A stretch of 64,000 bases of DNA from Halomonas cupida (GCF_900142755.1 NZ_FRCA01000015.1:1-64000), one strand, 5' to 3'; shown: positions 1 through 8,946, counted from the first letter of the stretch. Made by a program: numbers and translations. The notes: a model not told the origin generated them from the letters alone.

Positions 1-33
1 AACCGGTACTAATGGTCCGTGAGGCTTGACCAT
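1..33 (+). rRNA. rrl: 23S rRNA, 3' end only
   Basis: The first bases match the conserved 3' terminus of bacterial 23S rRNA (the ACCGGTACTAAT and CCGTGAGGCTTGACC blocks). The gene is cut by the window start. The exact 3' end is placed by analogy with E. coli. About 90 bases of spacer without a tRNA separate it from 5S rRNA. Confidence 0.9.
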
Positions 34-125
34 ATAACACCCAAGTGGTTTTGGTCGATGACGCACGAAATTTACGATTGACCGGATACAGAGACGTATC
101 ACGTCGGCATGATCTACACCCTTTT

Positions 126-244
126 CGCCTGACGACCATAGCGAGTGTGAACCACCTGATCCCTTGCCGAACTCAGTAGTGAAACCGCTCAGCGCCGATG
201 GTAGTGTGGGGTCTCCCCATGTGAGAGTAGGTCATCGTCAGGCA
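126..244 (+). rRNA. rrf: 5S rRNA
   Basis: Complete 5S rRNA of about 119 nt. The ends GCCTGACGA and TCGTCAGGC pair as the terminal helix. The internal blocks TGCCGAACTCAG, AGTGAAACCG and GGTAGTGTGGGGTCTCCCCATG are the conserved gammaproteobacterial 5S sequence. It is the last gene of the rRNA operon and is followed directly by a strong terminator. Confidence 0.96.
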
Positions 245-252
245 TCTATTCG

Positions 253-288
253 AAAAAATCCCCCGGATACGTCCGGGGGATTTTTTTT
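253..288 (+). terminator. rRNA operon terminator
   Basis: AATCCCCCGGA and TCCGGGGGATT arms around a short TACG loop, followed by eight T residues. A textbook intrinsic terminator 8 nt after 5S rRNA. Confidence 0.93.
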
Positions 289-503
289 GCTTCGAGCGCC
301 GAGCACGCTGGGCTCGGGCCGCGTGCGGTTCCGTGCCCCCATGTTGCTCGAAGCTCGTTGCTTGCCAACCCCGGTCATCGAGCGATGGTCGGGGTTTTCG
401 CCTTCTGTGGCAGGCCACGAGCCTCGAGCACGCTACGCTCGGGCTGTGAGCAGTGCCGTGCCACCATGCAGCTCGAAGCTCGAAGCTCGAAGCTCGAAGC
501 TCA
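289..503. repeat. Gap with imperfect duplication and 7-bp tandem repeat
   Basis: Two diverged copies of a block of about 70 nt (roughly 289-362 and 418-490) share CGAGCACGCT, CTCGGGC, CCGTGCC and CCATG. The second runs into a tandem array of the heptamer AGCTCGA (470-502, four and a half units) that stops one base before the oppDF stop codon. No coding potential is convincing here. Confidence 0.7.
367..398 (+). terminator. Hairpin with T tail between rrn and opp operons
   Basis: AACCCCG and CGGGGTT arms enclose an imperfectly paired CATCG/CGATG inner stem and are followed by TTTT. It could back up the rRNA terminator on the plus strand, or act on convergent transcripts of the opp operon. Confidence 0.6.
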
Positions 504-2126
504 TCAAGCCACATCCTCGAGCATGGCGGCAGCAATCAGCTTCCTGGTGTAGTCGGTCTGCGGGTCGGCAAAGATCTGTTCTGTGCTGCCCTGTTCCACC
601 ACGGCGCCTTCCTTCATTACCAGCACCGTATCCGATAGCGCTCGAACCACGGCGAGATCGTGGCTGATGAACAGGTAAGTCAGCCCGTACTTGTCCTGGA
701 GGTCACGCAACAGCTCGATGACCGTTACCTGTACCGAGCGATCGAGTGCTGAAGTGGGCTCGTCGAGCAGCAGGAAGTCCGGTTTCAGCACCAGGGCGCG
801 GGCAATGGCGATACGCTGACGCTGGCCGCCGGAGAATTCGTGGGGGTAGCGATTACGCATGCCCGGGTCGAGACGTACCTCCTCCAGAGCCGCCATCACC
901 TGAGACTCGCGTTCGGCGCGACTGAGGTGCGGAGCGTGTACCTTGAGGCCTTCACCGATGACATCGCCCACTGTCAGGCGTGGTGAGAGCGAGCCATATG
1001 GATCCTGGAACACCACCTGGAGTCGTGAGCGCAGAGGGCGCATTTCGGCCTTGTCGAGCGTGTCGAGCCGGGTATCCTCAAAGCGTATCTCACCCTTGCT
1101 CTTGAGTAGCCGCAGCAGCGCCCGGCCCAGTGTCGACTTGCCCGAGCCGGACTCGCCGACGATTCCGACGGTCTGGCCACGGCGAATATTCAAGTCGATG
1201 CCCTTCACCGCCTCGAAATAGTCGCTGGGGCCGAACCAGCGTTTCTTGATCGCGAAGCGCACACGTACATTCCTTGCCTCCAGCAGCATGGGCTGGCTGT
1301 CGGATACGACTGCCTTGCGTCCATGAGGCTCGGCATCGATCAGCATGCGAGTGTATTCATGCTGTGGGGCACGGAAGACCTCTGTGGTGTCCCCCTGTTC
1401 GACCAGCTCGCCATGGCGCATCACACAGACGCGGTCAGCGAAGTGACGCACGATGGTCAGGTCATGGGTGACGAACAGGATCGCCATCCCATAACGCCGC
1501 TGCAGGCCCTTGAGCAGCTCGAGGATCTGGGCCTGGACGGTGACATCCAGAGCCGTGGTGGGTTCATCGGCGATCAACAATTCGGGCTCGCCGGCCAGTG
1601 CCATGGCGATCATCACCCGCTGCCGCTGGCCGCCGGACAGCTCGTGGGGAAAGCTGTCGATGCGCCGGTGTGGCTCGGGAATTCCCACCTGCTCCAATAG
1701 TTCGATGGCTTTGGCACGTGCGGGCTTGCCCTTGAGGCCCTTGTGACGATCCAGCACTTCACGGATCTGCTGACCGATACGGTGTAGTGGGTTCAACGAT
1801 GTCATCGGTTCCTGGAAGATCATGGCGATCTCACCGCCACGAATCCGGCGCATGCGCTTCGCGGTGGCACCGAGCAGTTCCTCCCCCTGGAAACGAATGC
1901 TGCCGCTGGCCTTCGCCAACTCCGGTAGCAGCCGCATGATCGCGGTGGAGGTGACTGATTTTCCGGAGCCGGATTCTCCGACCAGGGCAAGGGTCTCGCC
2001 GGGCTCCAGTTGAAAATTGATGCCCTTGACGGCCTCGACGCTGCCATGGGGCAGCTCGAACTGCACCGCGAGGTCAGCGACCTCAAGCAGGGGGCCGCTG
2101 GCGGGACGGGATGGGTGTTCAGTCAT
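504..2126 (-). CDS. Oligopeptide ABC transporter, fused double ATPase (OppD-OppF type)
   Basis: Cytoplasmic ATPase that powers the peptide importer encoded just upstream. The 540-residue chain contains two complete ABC domains: Walker A GESGSGKS at 50-57 and 324-331, signatures LSGGQ at 163-167 and FSGGQ at 431-435, Walker B at 183-188 and 451-456. Each half ends with the oligopeptide/dipeptide-type C-terminal extension. E. coli Opp uses two separate proteins, OppD and OppF; here they are one polypeptide as in YejF or GsiA, so both ATP sites come from one gene. Last gene of the minus-strand operon, 24 nt after oppC. The stop codon abuts a heptamer repeat array. Confidence 0.93.
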   Translation of the reverse strand: MTEHPSRPASGPLLEVADLAVQFELPHGSVEAVKGINFQLEPGETLALVGESGSGKSVTSTAIMRLLPELAKASGSIRFQGEELLGATAKRMRRIRGGEIAMIFQEPMTSLNPLHRIGQQIREVLDRHKGLKGKPARAKAIELLEQVGIPEPHRRIDSFPHELSGGQRQRVMIAMALAGEPELLIADEPTTALDVTVQAQILELLKGLQRRYGMAILFVTHDLTIVRHFADRVCVMRHGELVEQGDTTEVFRAPQHEYTRMLIDAEPHGRKAVVSDSQPMLLEARNVRVRFAIKKRWFGPSDYFEAVKGIDLNIRRGQTVGIVGESGSGKSTLGRALLRLLKSKGEIRFEDTRLDTLDKAEMRPLRSRLQVVFQDPYGSLSPRLTVGDVIGEGLKVHAPHLSRAERESQVMAALEEVRLDPGMRNRYPHEFSGGQRQRIAIARALVLKPDFLLLDEPTSALDRSVQVTVIELLRDLQDKYGLTYLFISHDLAVVRALSDTVLVMKEGAVVEQGSTEQIFADPQTDYTRKLIAAAMLEDVA

Positions 2127-2150
2127 GCTGGCTACTCCTTGGTGTCACCG

Positions 2151-3035
2151 TCAGCGAGTCTTGGGGTCCAGGGCGTCGCGCAATCCGTCGCCGAGGAAGT
2201 TGAGACAGAACAGGGTCACGGCGAGGAACACTGATGGCACCAGCAGCATCCAGGGTTCGGTCTGCATGGATTCGGTGCCTTCGGAGATCAGCACCCCCCA
2301 ACTGGTCAGTGGTTCCTGTACCCCGAGGCCGAGGAAGGACAGGAAGCTTTCCAGCAGAATGACCTTGGGTACCGTCAGAGTGACATAGACGATGACCGGG
2401 CCTATCGCATTGGGGATCAGGTGACGGGTGACGATCTTGCCATCCTTGACGCCGAGGGCATGGGCGGCCTCGATGAACTCGCGTTGCTTCAGTGCCAGCG
2501 TCTGGCCGCGCACGATGCGTGCCATATCCAGCCACTCGACGGCACCGATGGCGGCATAGATCAGGAAGATATTGCGCCCGAATACCACCATCAGCAGGAT
2601 CACCAGGAACATGAAGGGCAGTGAATACATGATGTCGACAAAGCGCATCATCAGGTTGTCGAGGCGTCCACCGACATAGCCGGAGATGGCGCCGTACAGC
2701 ACGCCGATCACCAGACTCACGAAGGTGGCCACCAGTGCCACGGACAGGGAAATCTGGCCGCCGTAGAGGGTGCGGGTCAGCAGGTCGCGGCCGTTGGCGT
2801 CGGTGCCCAGCAGATGCCAGCCCTCCAGCGTCGGCGCGCTACTGAAGGCGTTCCAATCAACCTCGGCCAGCCCCCAGGGGCTCAGCATGGGACCCAGGAA
2901 GCAGGCCAGTGCCATCAGGCCAAGCAGCGCGAGACTGACCATGGCTGCGCGGTTCTGTGACAGTCGACGCCAGGCGTCACGTCCGAGACTGTCACCTGCA
3001 GGAGCAATTGTCTGATTCAGGGTATCGGTAGTCAT
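2151..3035 (-). CDS. oppC: Oligopeptide ABC transporter permease OppC
   Basis: Inner-membrane permease subunit of 294 residues. It follows E. coli OppC closely: an N-terminal cytoplasmic segment, a first membrane span (residues 33-53), then the binding-protein-dependent permease domain with the EAA loop (EFIEAAHALGV) that contacts the ATPase, ending in GDGLRDALDPKTR. It pairs with OppB to form the peptide channel. It starts 3 nt after oppB ends, so the two are probably translationally coupled. Confidence 0.95.
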   Translation of the reverse strand: MTTDTLNQTIAPAGDSLGRDAWRRLSQNRAAMVSLALLGLMALACFLGPMLSPWGLAEVDWNAFSSAPTLEGWHLLGTDANGRDLLTRTLYGGQISLSVALVATFVSLVIGVLYGAISGYVGGRLDNLMMRFVDIMYSLPFMFLVILLMVVFGRNIFLIYAAIGAVEWLDMARIVRGQTLALKQREFIEAAHALGVKDGKIVTRHLIPNAIGPVIVYVTLTVPKVILLESFLSFLGLGVQEPLTSWGVLISEGTESMQTEPWMLLVPSVFLAVTLFCLNFLGDGLRDALDPKTR

Positions 3036-3038
3036 GGC

Positions 3039-3965
3039 TCAGTCGTCGTAGCGGATCTGTGGATCGAGGGCGGAATAGATCAGGTCAACGATCAGGTTCA
3101 TCAGCACGATCAGGGCGCCATAGAAGACCACGGTACCCATCACCAGGGTGTAGTCTCGGTTCAGTGCGCCCTGTACGAAGTAACGACCAATGCCGGGAAT
3201 GCCGAAGATCTGCTCGATGACCACCGAGCCGGTGATGATGCCGGCGATGGCCGGGCCGAGATAGGAGGTCACCGGTAACAGCGCCGGGCGCATGGCATGG
3301 CGCCATACCACCTCGGTTTCTGTCAGTCCCTTGGCACGGGCGGTGCGGATATAGTGACTGCCGAGCACCTCGATCATGCTTGCCCGCATCATGCGGGCGA
3401 TGTAGGCAATCTGAGGGACGGCCAGCGCGACGATCGGCAGGATCATGTTGGGTAGCGCTCCATCATTCCAGCCACCCGCCGGTAGCCACTGGAGCAGCAC
3501 ACCGAAGACCAGTGCCAGCAACGGCGCAATCACGAAGTTGGGCACGGCGATGCCGGCCAGCGCCAGGCCCATCACTGTGTAGTCGATGCCGGTGTTGCGC
3601 CTCAGGGCAGCGATGACGCCCAGTGGTAATCCCACCAGTAGAGCCAGCAGAATGGCCAGCCCGCCGATTTCGAGACTGACCGGGAAGCCCTGCATGATCA
3701 GTTCGGTGACAGTGAAGTCCTTGTACTTGAACGAGGGGCCGAAATCGCCCTGCACCAGATTGCCGAGGTAACGGGCATACTGCTGCCAGAGCGGCTCATC
3801 GAGATGGTAGGCGGCCATCAGGTTGGCCTCGATCTGCGGCGGTAGGCTGCGCTCGCCATCGAAGGGACCGCCCGGTGCCACTCGCATCAGGAAGAAGGCG
3901 ATGGTAATCACGACCAGCATCGTGGGAATCGCCTGCAACAGGCGTTTCAGGGTGTACTTGAGCAT
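3039..3965 (-). CDS. oppB: Oligopeptide ABC transporter permease OppB
   Basis: Inner-membrane permease of 308 residues, close in length to E. coli OppB. It begins MLKYTLKRLLQAIPT and carries the OppB-typical APGGPFDGERSLPP periplasmic loop, the FGPSFKYKD motif and an EAA-type loop (YIRTARAKGLTE) that docks onto the ATPase. Its end, SALDPQIRY, matches the family. It starts 20 nt after the second oppA gene. Together with OppC it forms the translocation path. Confidence 0.95.
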   Translation of the reverse strand: MLKYTLKRLLQAIPTMLVVITIAFFLMRVAPGGPFDGERSLPPQIEANLMAAYHLDEPLWQQYARYLGNLVQGDFGPSFKYKDFTVTELIMQGFPVSLEIGGLAILLALLVGLPLGVIAALRRNTGIDYTVMGLALAGIAVPNFVIAPLLALVFGVLLQWLPAGGWNDGALPNMILPIVALAVPQIAYIARMMRASMIEVLGSHYIRTARAKGLTETEVVWRHAMRPALLPVTSYLGPAIAGIITGSVVIEQIFGIPGIGRYFVQGALNRDYTLVMGTVVFYGALIVLMNLIVDLIYSALDPQIRYDD

Positions 3966-3985
3966 TGCGCCAGAGTCCTCCTTGA

Positions 3986-5626
3986 TTACTGGCTGGTGTC
4001 ATTCTGCGTCTTGAGAGAGACGTAGCGCAGTGGATGTACATCGAGCGGCGTGCTCTGCCAGCCCCGTACGTGAGGGGCCACCAGATGCACGCTGACGTAG
4101 TCGTAGATGGGCAGCAGCACATTGGCATCCAGCAGGCGCTGCTCCGCTGAACCGACCAACTGGCGTCGACGCTGTGGGTCGAGTTCGGCGCTGCTCCGGC
4201 GGACCAGGTCGTCGTACTCCTCATCGTGAAAGCCGGTGCTGCGCGCCGCGGACCCACCCGAGGCATAGGCATTGAGGAAGTCGTAGGCATCGTCGACCGT
4301 GGCGATCAACCCGTAGCGGGCCAGTTCAAAATCGGCCTGACGTACCGTGGCGTAGTGCACTGCCGCCTCGCGGTTGATCAGCTCCAGTTCGATCCCCAGC
4401 GGCTTCCACATGGCAGCGATGGCTACGGCGATCTTGCGATGATCGTCCAGGGTGTTGTACGCCAGGCTCAACTGCAGCGGGTGTTCTGGTCCATAACCGG
4501 CTTCATCGAGCAGCTGTTCGGCACGTGCCAGGCGTTGTTCCATTGGCCAGTCGGCAAAGGCCAGACGGGAGTCGGGCGCACCACTGACCGCGCGCGGCAC
4601 GTACCACCAGGAGGGTGTCTGACCGATGCCCAGCAACTGGTCGGTGATCACTTCGCGACGCAGGGCCAGATTGAGCGCCTCGCGCACACGAGTATCGGCC
4701 AGAGGCGTACCTTCGCGCAGGTTGATCATGTAGAAGTAGCTGCCCAGCAATGGGCCGACCTGCAGCGACTCTGGAAGATGCTGCTGGACCCAGTCGAAGC
4801 GTGCCGAGGGCACCCCCGAGTAGGAGATATCCAGATCGCCGGCGCGAAAGCGGTTGAGAGCGGAGGCGGGATCTTCAATGGCATGGAAGGTGATGCCGTC
4901 GAGGGCGACTTCATCCACGGCGTAATAGTGCGGGTTACGCGCGACGTCGATGTGATCCTGAGGGCGCCAGTCCGTGAGCACAAAGGGACCGCTGGAGACC
5001 ATGACACCTGGACGTGTCCAGTCGGTGCCACTGCTCAGCAGGTGCTCGGGCAGTGGTGCTGCTTCGCTCATTGCCAGGGCCTGAACAAACCAGGCCGTTG
5101 GTTCGACCAGTCGAATTTCCAGCGTATGGTCGTCTAGTGCGGTGACGCCGAGACTCTCGCCATCCACCTTTCCGGCATTGATCTCCCGGGCGCCGACGAT
5201 CGGATAGTACAGGTTGGCGTTATGGTTGGCTGTGGCGGGATCCAGCACACGGCGAAGGGCAAACACCGCATCGTCGGCAGTGATCGGCTCACCATCCGAC
5301 CAGAGTGCCTCGCGCAGGTGGAAGGTGTAGCGCTTGCCATCCTCGGAGACCTCCCAGCGTTCGGCGAGGCCGGGCTCGAGGCTGCCATCCGGTGCATAGT
5401 TGAGCAATCGATCGAACAGACTGCGGGTGATGCGAGTTTCCCAGTTGCCATTGACCTTCTGTGGGTCGAGGGTTCCGGGCTCGGCGCCATTACCGACCTG
5501 CAGGGTGGCACTGGCTGCCGTCGTACTGATCACTGTCGTACTGAGCGCAAGTGATGCCGTCAGTGCGAGACGGCGGATCATGTCCCAGGGGGACATATCT
5601 CTGAAAGACATATCTTTGGAAGACAC
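3986..5626 (-). CDS. oppA: Periplasmic oligopeptide-binding protein (OppA family, second copy)
   Basis: Solute-binding protein of 546 residues that delivers peptides to OppBC. A signal peptide (hydrophobic core LALTASLALSTTV, about residues 19-32) precedes the mature start near ATLQVGNGAEPGTLDPQ. The family signature WSDGEPITADD is present. The best start is GTG at 5626, 9 nt after GGAGG; three in-frame ATGs follow at 15-nt steps (5611, 5596, 5581) because the 5' end is a tandem repeat encoding an MSxxD pentapeptide three times. It resembles the upstream paralogue throughout, so the pair arose by duplication or cover different peptides. Confidence 0.92.
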   Translation of the reverse strand: MSSKDMSFRDMSPWDMIRRLALTASLALSTTVISTTAASATLQVGNGAEPGTLDPQKVNGNWETRITRSLFDRLLNYAPDGSLEPGLAERWEVSEDGKRYTFHLREALWSDGEPITADDAVFALRRVLDPATANHNANLYYPIVGAREINAGKVDGESLGVTALDDHTLEIRLVEPTAWFVQALAMSEAAPLPEHLLSSGTDWTRPGVMVSSGPFVLTDWRPQDHIDVARNPHYYAVDEVALDGITFHAIEDPASALNRFRAGDLDISYSGVPSARFDWVQQHLPESLQVGPLLGSYFYMINLREGTPLADTRVREALNLALRREVITDQLLGIGQTPSWWYVPRAVSGAPDSRLAFADWPMEQRLARAEQLLDEAGYGPEHPLQLSLAYNTLDDHRKIAVAIAAMWKPLGIELELINREAAVHYATVRQADFELARYGLIATVDDAYDFLNAYASGGSAARSTGFHDEEYDDLVRRSSAELDPQRRRQLVGSAEQRLLDANVLLPIYDYVSVHLVAPHVRGWQSTPLDVHPLRYVSLKTQNDTSQ

Positions 5627-5643
5627 AGGACCATTCCTCCCCA

Positions 5644-5693
5644 GCGCAGCAGGGGCGTGGCTGCCGTGCGGGCAGAGTCCGGCCCCGCTGCGC
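5644..5693 (-). promoter_or_regulatory. Intercistronic hairpin between the two oppA genes
   Basis: GCGCAGC with GGGGC pairs with GCCCC with GCTGCGC, and an inner CTGCC/GGCAG stem lies between them. No T run follows on the minus strand. In binding-protein operons such structures commonly protect the upstream message or reduce read-through; that role is inference here. Confidence 0.6.
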
Positions 5694-5714
5694 TTGATGG
5701 GTTGAATTCAGGGA

Positions 5715-7343
5715 TTACTCGTCGATGGAGATCCAGCGCGACGGATGGTCGTCGTCGATATTGTCTTCCCAACCGGAGAGGGCCGGGTTCACCAGGTTGC
5801 GCGACACGTAATAGAGCATGGGGATCAGGGCGTTGTCGGCGAGCGCTGTGGCTTCGGCCTGTTCCATCAGCGCTTCACGCTCGTCGGCATCCAGCGTCAT
5901 GGCCGCCTGATGGTAGAGCTCGTCGTACTCGGCACTGGAGTAAGCGCCGTAGTTGTTGCCGGCACCGGTGCGCAGCAGCGCCAGATAATTTTCGGCGTCG
6001 TTGTAGTCGGCGATCCAGCCGGCGCGAGCGATGTCGAAATCGCCCTGAGCAATGGTCTGGTAATGCACCGTGGCTTCGGAGTTGACCAGTTCGACCTCGA
6101 CGCCCAGCGGCCGCCACATGGACGACACGGCCACGGCAATCTTCTTGTGCTCGTCGGTGGTGTTGTAGCGAAGGCGCAGTCGCAGCGGATTCTCCGAGCT
6201 GTATCCAGCCTCCTCCATCAACTCCTGTGCACGCTCCATACGGGCATTCATGTCATCGGTAATGTCGTTGCCATCGGCATCGCGGAAGGTCACGTTCTGA
6301 GCGTCGTAATGCTCGATACCCTCGGGGACAAAGGATAGCGATGGCAGGAAGGTGCCCTGCAGAATCTGCTGGGCGATCACCTCTCGGCGTACCGCCATGC
6401 TGAGCGCCTCACGCACCCGCGGGTCGGTGGTCGGATGTCCCTCACGGTGGTTGAAGACGTAATAGTAGCTGCCGAGATAAGGCGCCATGTGAGTGGCGTC
6501 GGGAATCTGTTCCTTGAGCAGCGAGTACATGCTCGAGGCATACTCGCGCATGATGTCCAGTTCACCCGCACGAAAACGCGAGACCCCGGCATTGCGGTCC
6601 TCGATGGTGTGGTAGCGCACGCCATCAAGGGCGACTTCATCGGCCTCGTAGTATTCGGGGTTCTTTCTGGTCGTGATTCGCGACTGTGAGATCCATTCGG
6701 TCGGCGTAAAGGCGCCATTGGTGACGATGTTGTCCAGGTCGACGTAGTCCTGCCCGAACTCCTGCCAGGTGTGCAACGGTTGCGGGTAGGTGGTGTAGTG
6801 GGTGAGTAGCTGGATGAAGTAGGGCGTCGGGGCATTGAGATGAACGACCAGGGTCCGTGGGTCGACTGCTTCCACCCCCAGCTCTTCAAGAGGCTTGTCG
6901 CCGGTATTCACGGCTTCTGCGTTGACTACGGGATAGAGCTGATAGGCGTACTTGGAGGCACTGGCCGGGTCGAGTAGGTGGCGCCAGCCGAACACGAAAT
7001 CATCGGCGGTAACCGGCTCTCCATCGGACCAGCGAGCATCCTCGCGCAGGTGGAAGGTGTAGGTCCTGCCATCCTCGGAAACGTCCCAACTGGCGGCCAT
7101 GCCCGGTAGAATCTCACCGTCCGGTGACTCCTTCACCAGGCCCTCGTAGACATCCATCAGCACCTGTGACTCCCAGATGCCGCCGGAAATCTTCGAGGTG
7201 TCGAAGGAGGCCAGTTCGCCGGTGACACCGATATCCAGGGTGGCAGCCAGACTGGCGGGGGCGAGTGTAAGGCCTGCGAGGCCGATGGCGGAGACCAGCG
7301 CCGTGCGGCGCAACCAGGTATTGCGTGAGAGAGACATCGTCAT
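5715..7343 (-). CDS. oppA: Periplasmic oligopeptide-binding protein (OppA family, first copy)
   Basis: First gene of the opp operon; 542 residues. The signal peptide is clear (RRTALVSAIGLAGLTLAP, cleavage near ASLA-A at about 33). The mature protein shows the cluster-C binding protein layout: LFDxxK-like start, WSDGEPVTADDFVFGWRHLLDP, and RVREALSMAVRRE in the second lobe. It probably determines peptide specificity. Start: ATG 7343 lies just after AAGGAAG; ATG 7337 is an alternative with better spacing. High position in the operon plus the downstream hairpin fits expression in excess over the permeases. Confidence 0.93.
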   Translation of the reverse strand: MTMSLSRNTWLRRTALVSAIGLAGLTLAPASLAATLDIGVTGELASFDTSKISGGIWESQVLMDVYEGLVKESPDGEILPGMAASWDVSEDGRTYTFHLREDARWSDGEPVTADDFVFGWRHLLDPASASKYAYQLYPVVNAEAVNTGDKPLEELGVEAVDPRTLVVHLNAPTPYFIQLLTHYTTYPQPLHTWQEFGQDYVDLDNIVTNGAFTPTEWISQSRITTRKNPEYYEADEVALDGVRYHTIEDRNAGVSRFRAGELDIMREYASSMYSLLKEQIPDATHMAPYLGSYYYVFNHREGHPTTDPRVREALSMAVRREVIAQQILQGTFLPSLSFVPEGIEHYDAQNVTFRDADGNDITDDMNARMERAQELMEEAGYSSENPLRLRLRYNTTDEHKKIAVAVSSMWRPLGVEVELVNSEATVHYQTIAQGDFDIARAGWIADYNDAENYLALLRTGAGNNYGAYSSAEYDELYHQAAMTLDADEREALMEQAEATALADNALIPMLYYVSRNLVNPALSGWEDNIDDDHPSRWISIDE

Positions 7344-7500
7344 GACTTCCTTGCACGTTGATGGTTATTGTTGTGCGGCGCGCTATCCAGCAGCGCGGAC
7401 AGCCGTGCCCGCTTTGGTTGTTCCAGCCCTCGCATGGGCCTCCTGCTGTGGCCCATGGTGATGACCCAGGCTCTGGCCGGTCGTGGTCACTGTGGTTACG

Positions 7501-7556
7501 GCACTTGGGACTGAGCACCTGGGACTGAGCACTTGAGACTGAGCACTTGAGACTGA
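7501..7556. repeat. 14-bp tandem repeat, four units
   Basis: Four consecutive units close to GCACTTGAGACTGA: the third and fourth units are identical, the first two differ at one or two positions. The unit shares its GAGCAC core with the 14-bp repeat at 39758-39785. Confidence 0.9.
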
Positions 7557-7703
7557 ATGTACAAGACCATCGCGCCAGGGCCGCAACGCTGTCCAGACGA
7601 AAATTCTCATAGCGCATTACGTTTCGTCGATGATGGCGGGCAAACCTTATCTGGCGCAGCGCTTCTGGGCGCCGCGGGTGGCGTTGGAACAGGATGAACC
7701 TGG

Positions 7704-7732
7704 GAGACACCACACCTGGAATTGGCTACAAT
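7704..7732 (+). promoter_or_regulatory. Putative sigma-70 promoter of prfB
   Basis: GAGACA and TACAAT separated by 17 nt, about 60 nt before the prfB start. The -35 box matches the consensus at four of six positions and the -10 box at five of six. Confidence 0.5.
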
Positions 7733-7794
7733 ATTTGCCCTTTTTCAGGGCCAGACGATGGTCCTGCCATTTCCCCTGTGGATAGGCGATTCCC

Positions 7795-8893
7795 ATGTTG
7801 GAAACCAACCCGATTCATAACCTCATCAAGGACCTGTCTGAGCGGACAGAAGTCCTGAGGGGGTATCTTTGACTATGCCGAGAAGAAGGATCGGCTAGAG
7901 GAAGTCTCCCGCGAGCTCGAGGACCCGGGGGTCTGGAACGACCCGGACTATGCCCAGAAACTGGGCAAGGAGCGCGCATCGCTGGAGATGGTCGTGGCCA
8001 CCATCGACGAACTCGATCAGGGACTGGGTGATAGCCGCGACCTGCTCGAACTGGCCGAAATGGAAGACGACGAGGATACCGTCAGCGAAGTCGAGCGTGA
8101 GCTCGAGGCGCTGAAGACCAACCTCGAGAAGCTCGAGTTCCGGCGTATGTTCTCCGGCGAAATGGACCCGAACAACGCCTACCTCGATATTCAGGCCGGT
8201 TCCGGTGGCACCGAGGCTCAGGACTGGGCCAACATGCTGCTGCGCATGTATCTGCGCTGGGCCGAGAGTCACGGCTTCAAGGCTGAGATCTCCGAGCTGT
8301 CGGCGGGCGAGGTTGCGGGTATCAAGTCTGCTACTGTGCACATCCAGGGCGACTACGCCTTCGGCTGGCTGCGTACCGAGACCGGCGTGCATCGCCTGGT
8401 ACGCAAGAGTCCCTTTGATTCCGGTGGACGCCGTCATACGTCCTTCGCCTCGGTGTTCCTGTCACCGGAGATCGACGACAGCTTCGAGGTCGAGATCAAT
8501 CCGGCGGATCTGCGTGTGGATACCTACCGTTCCAGTGGCGCCGGCGGACAGCACGTCAACACCACCGACTCTGCGGTGCGAATCACCCACGAACCGAGTG
8601 GCGTGGTGGTGTCCTGTCAGAGCCAGCGTAGCCAGCATGCCAACCGCGACTTTGCCATGAAGCAATTGAAGGCCAAGCTGTGGGAAGTGGAGATGCAGAA
8701 GCGCAACGCCGCCAAACAGGAAGCCGAGGATGCCAAGGCAGACATCGGCTGGGGCAGCCAGATTCGCTCCTATGTGCTGGATGACCAGCGCATCAAGGAT
8801 CTGCGTACCTCCGTGCAGAGCAGCAACTGTGACAAGGTGCTTGATGGCGACCTCGATGATTTCATCGTCGCCAGCCTGAAACAGGGGCTTTAA
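7795..8893 (+). CDS. prfB: Peptide chain release factor 2, with programmed +1 frameshift
   Basis: RF2 releases the nascent chain at UGA and UAA codons. Translation starts at ATG 7795 and meets an in-frame TGA at codon 26 (7870-7872). The surrounding bases AGGGGGTATCTTTGAC are identical to the E. coli autoregulatory frameshift site: an internal Shine-Dalgarno AGGGGG, then CTT TGA C. After slipping +1 the ribosome reads GAC at 7871 and continues to TAA 8891-8893, giving 365 residues as in E. coli. The stop-recognition tripeptide SPF (205-207) and the catalytic GGQ (250-252) fall at exactly the E. coli positions. When RF2 is scarce, frameshifting rises and restores synthesis. An ORF call that ignores the shift would start wrongly at 7988. 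lysS follows, as in E. coli. Confidence 0.98.
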
Positions 8894-8913
8894 GGCGCTA
8901 CCCGTGGCAACCT

Positions 8914-8946
8914 GTAGCCTCGCCGCACAGCAGCGTGCGGGGCTAC
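8914..8946 (+). terminator. Imperfect hairpin between prfB and lysS
   Basis: GTAGCC and GGCTAC arms with a partly paired CGC/GTGCGGG interior. There is no T tail, so partial attenuation or RNA stabilisation is as likely as termination. Confidence 0.35.

Larger units (their letters stand above)
7344..7794. other. Gene-free divergent region between oppA and prfB
   Basis: 450 nt without a convincing gene. It holds a four-unit 14-bp tandem repeat (7501-7556) and a sigma-70-like promoter for prfB. The opp operon must also be transcribed from here in the other direction, but no minus-strand promoter stands out. Confidence 0.6.

Noticed and set aside
470..502. CRISPR-like array
   Set aside because: Repeat units are contiguous heptamers with no spacers and there are no cas genes.
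164..667. Open frame running from 5S rRNA through the terminator into oppDF
   Set aside because: Crosses a structural RNA and a terminator; no plausible start or domain.
7988..8893. prfB as an uninterrupted gene beginning at 7988
   Set aside because: It would lose the conserved N-terminal domain; the frameshift site upstream explains the break.
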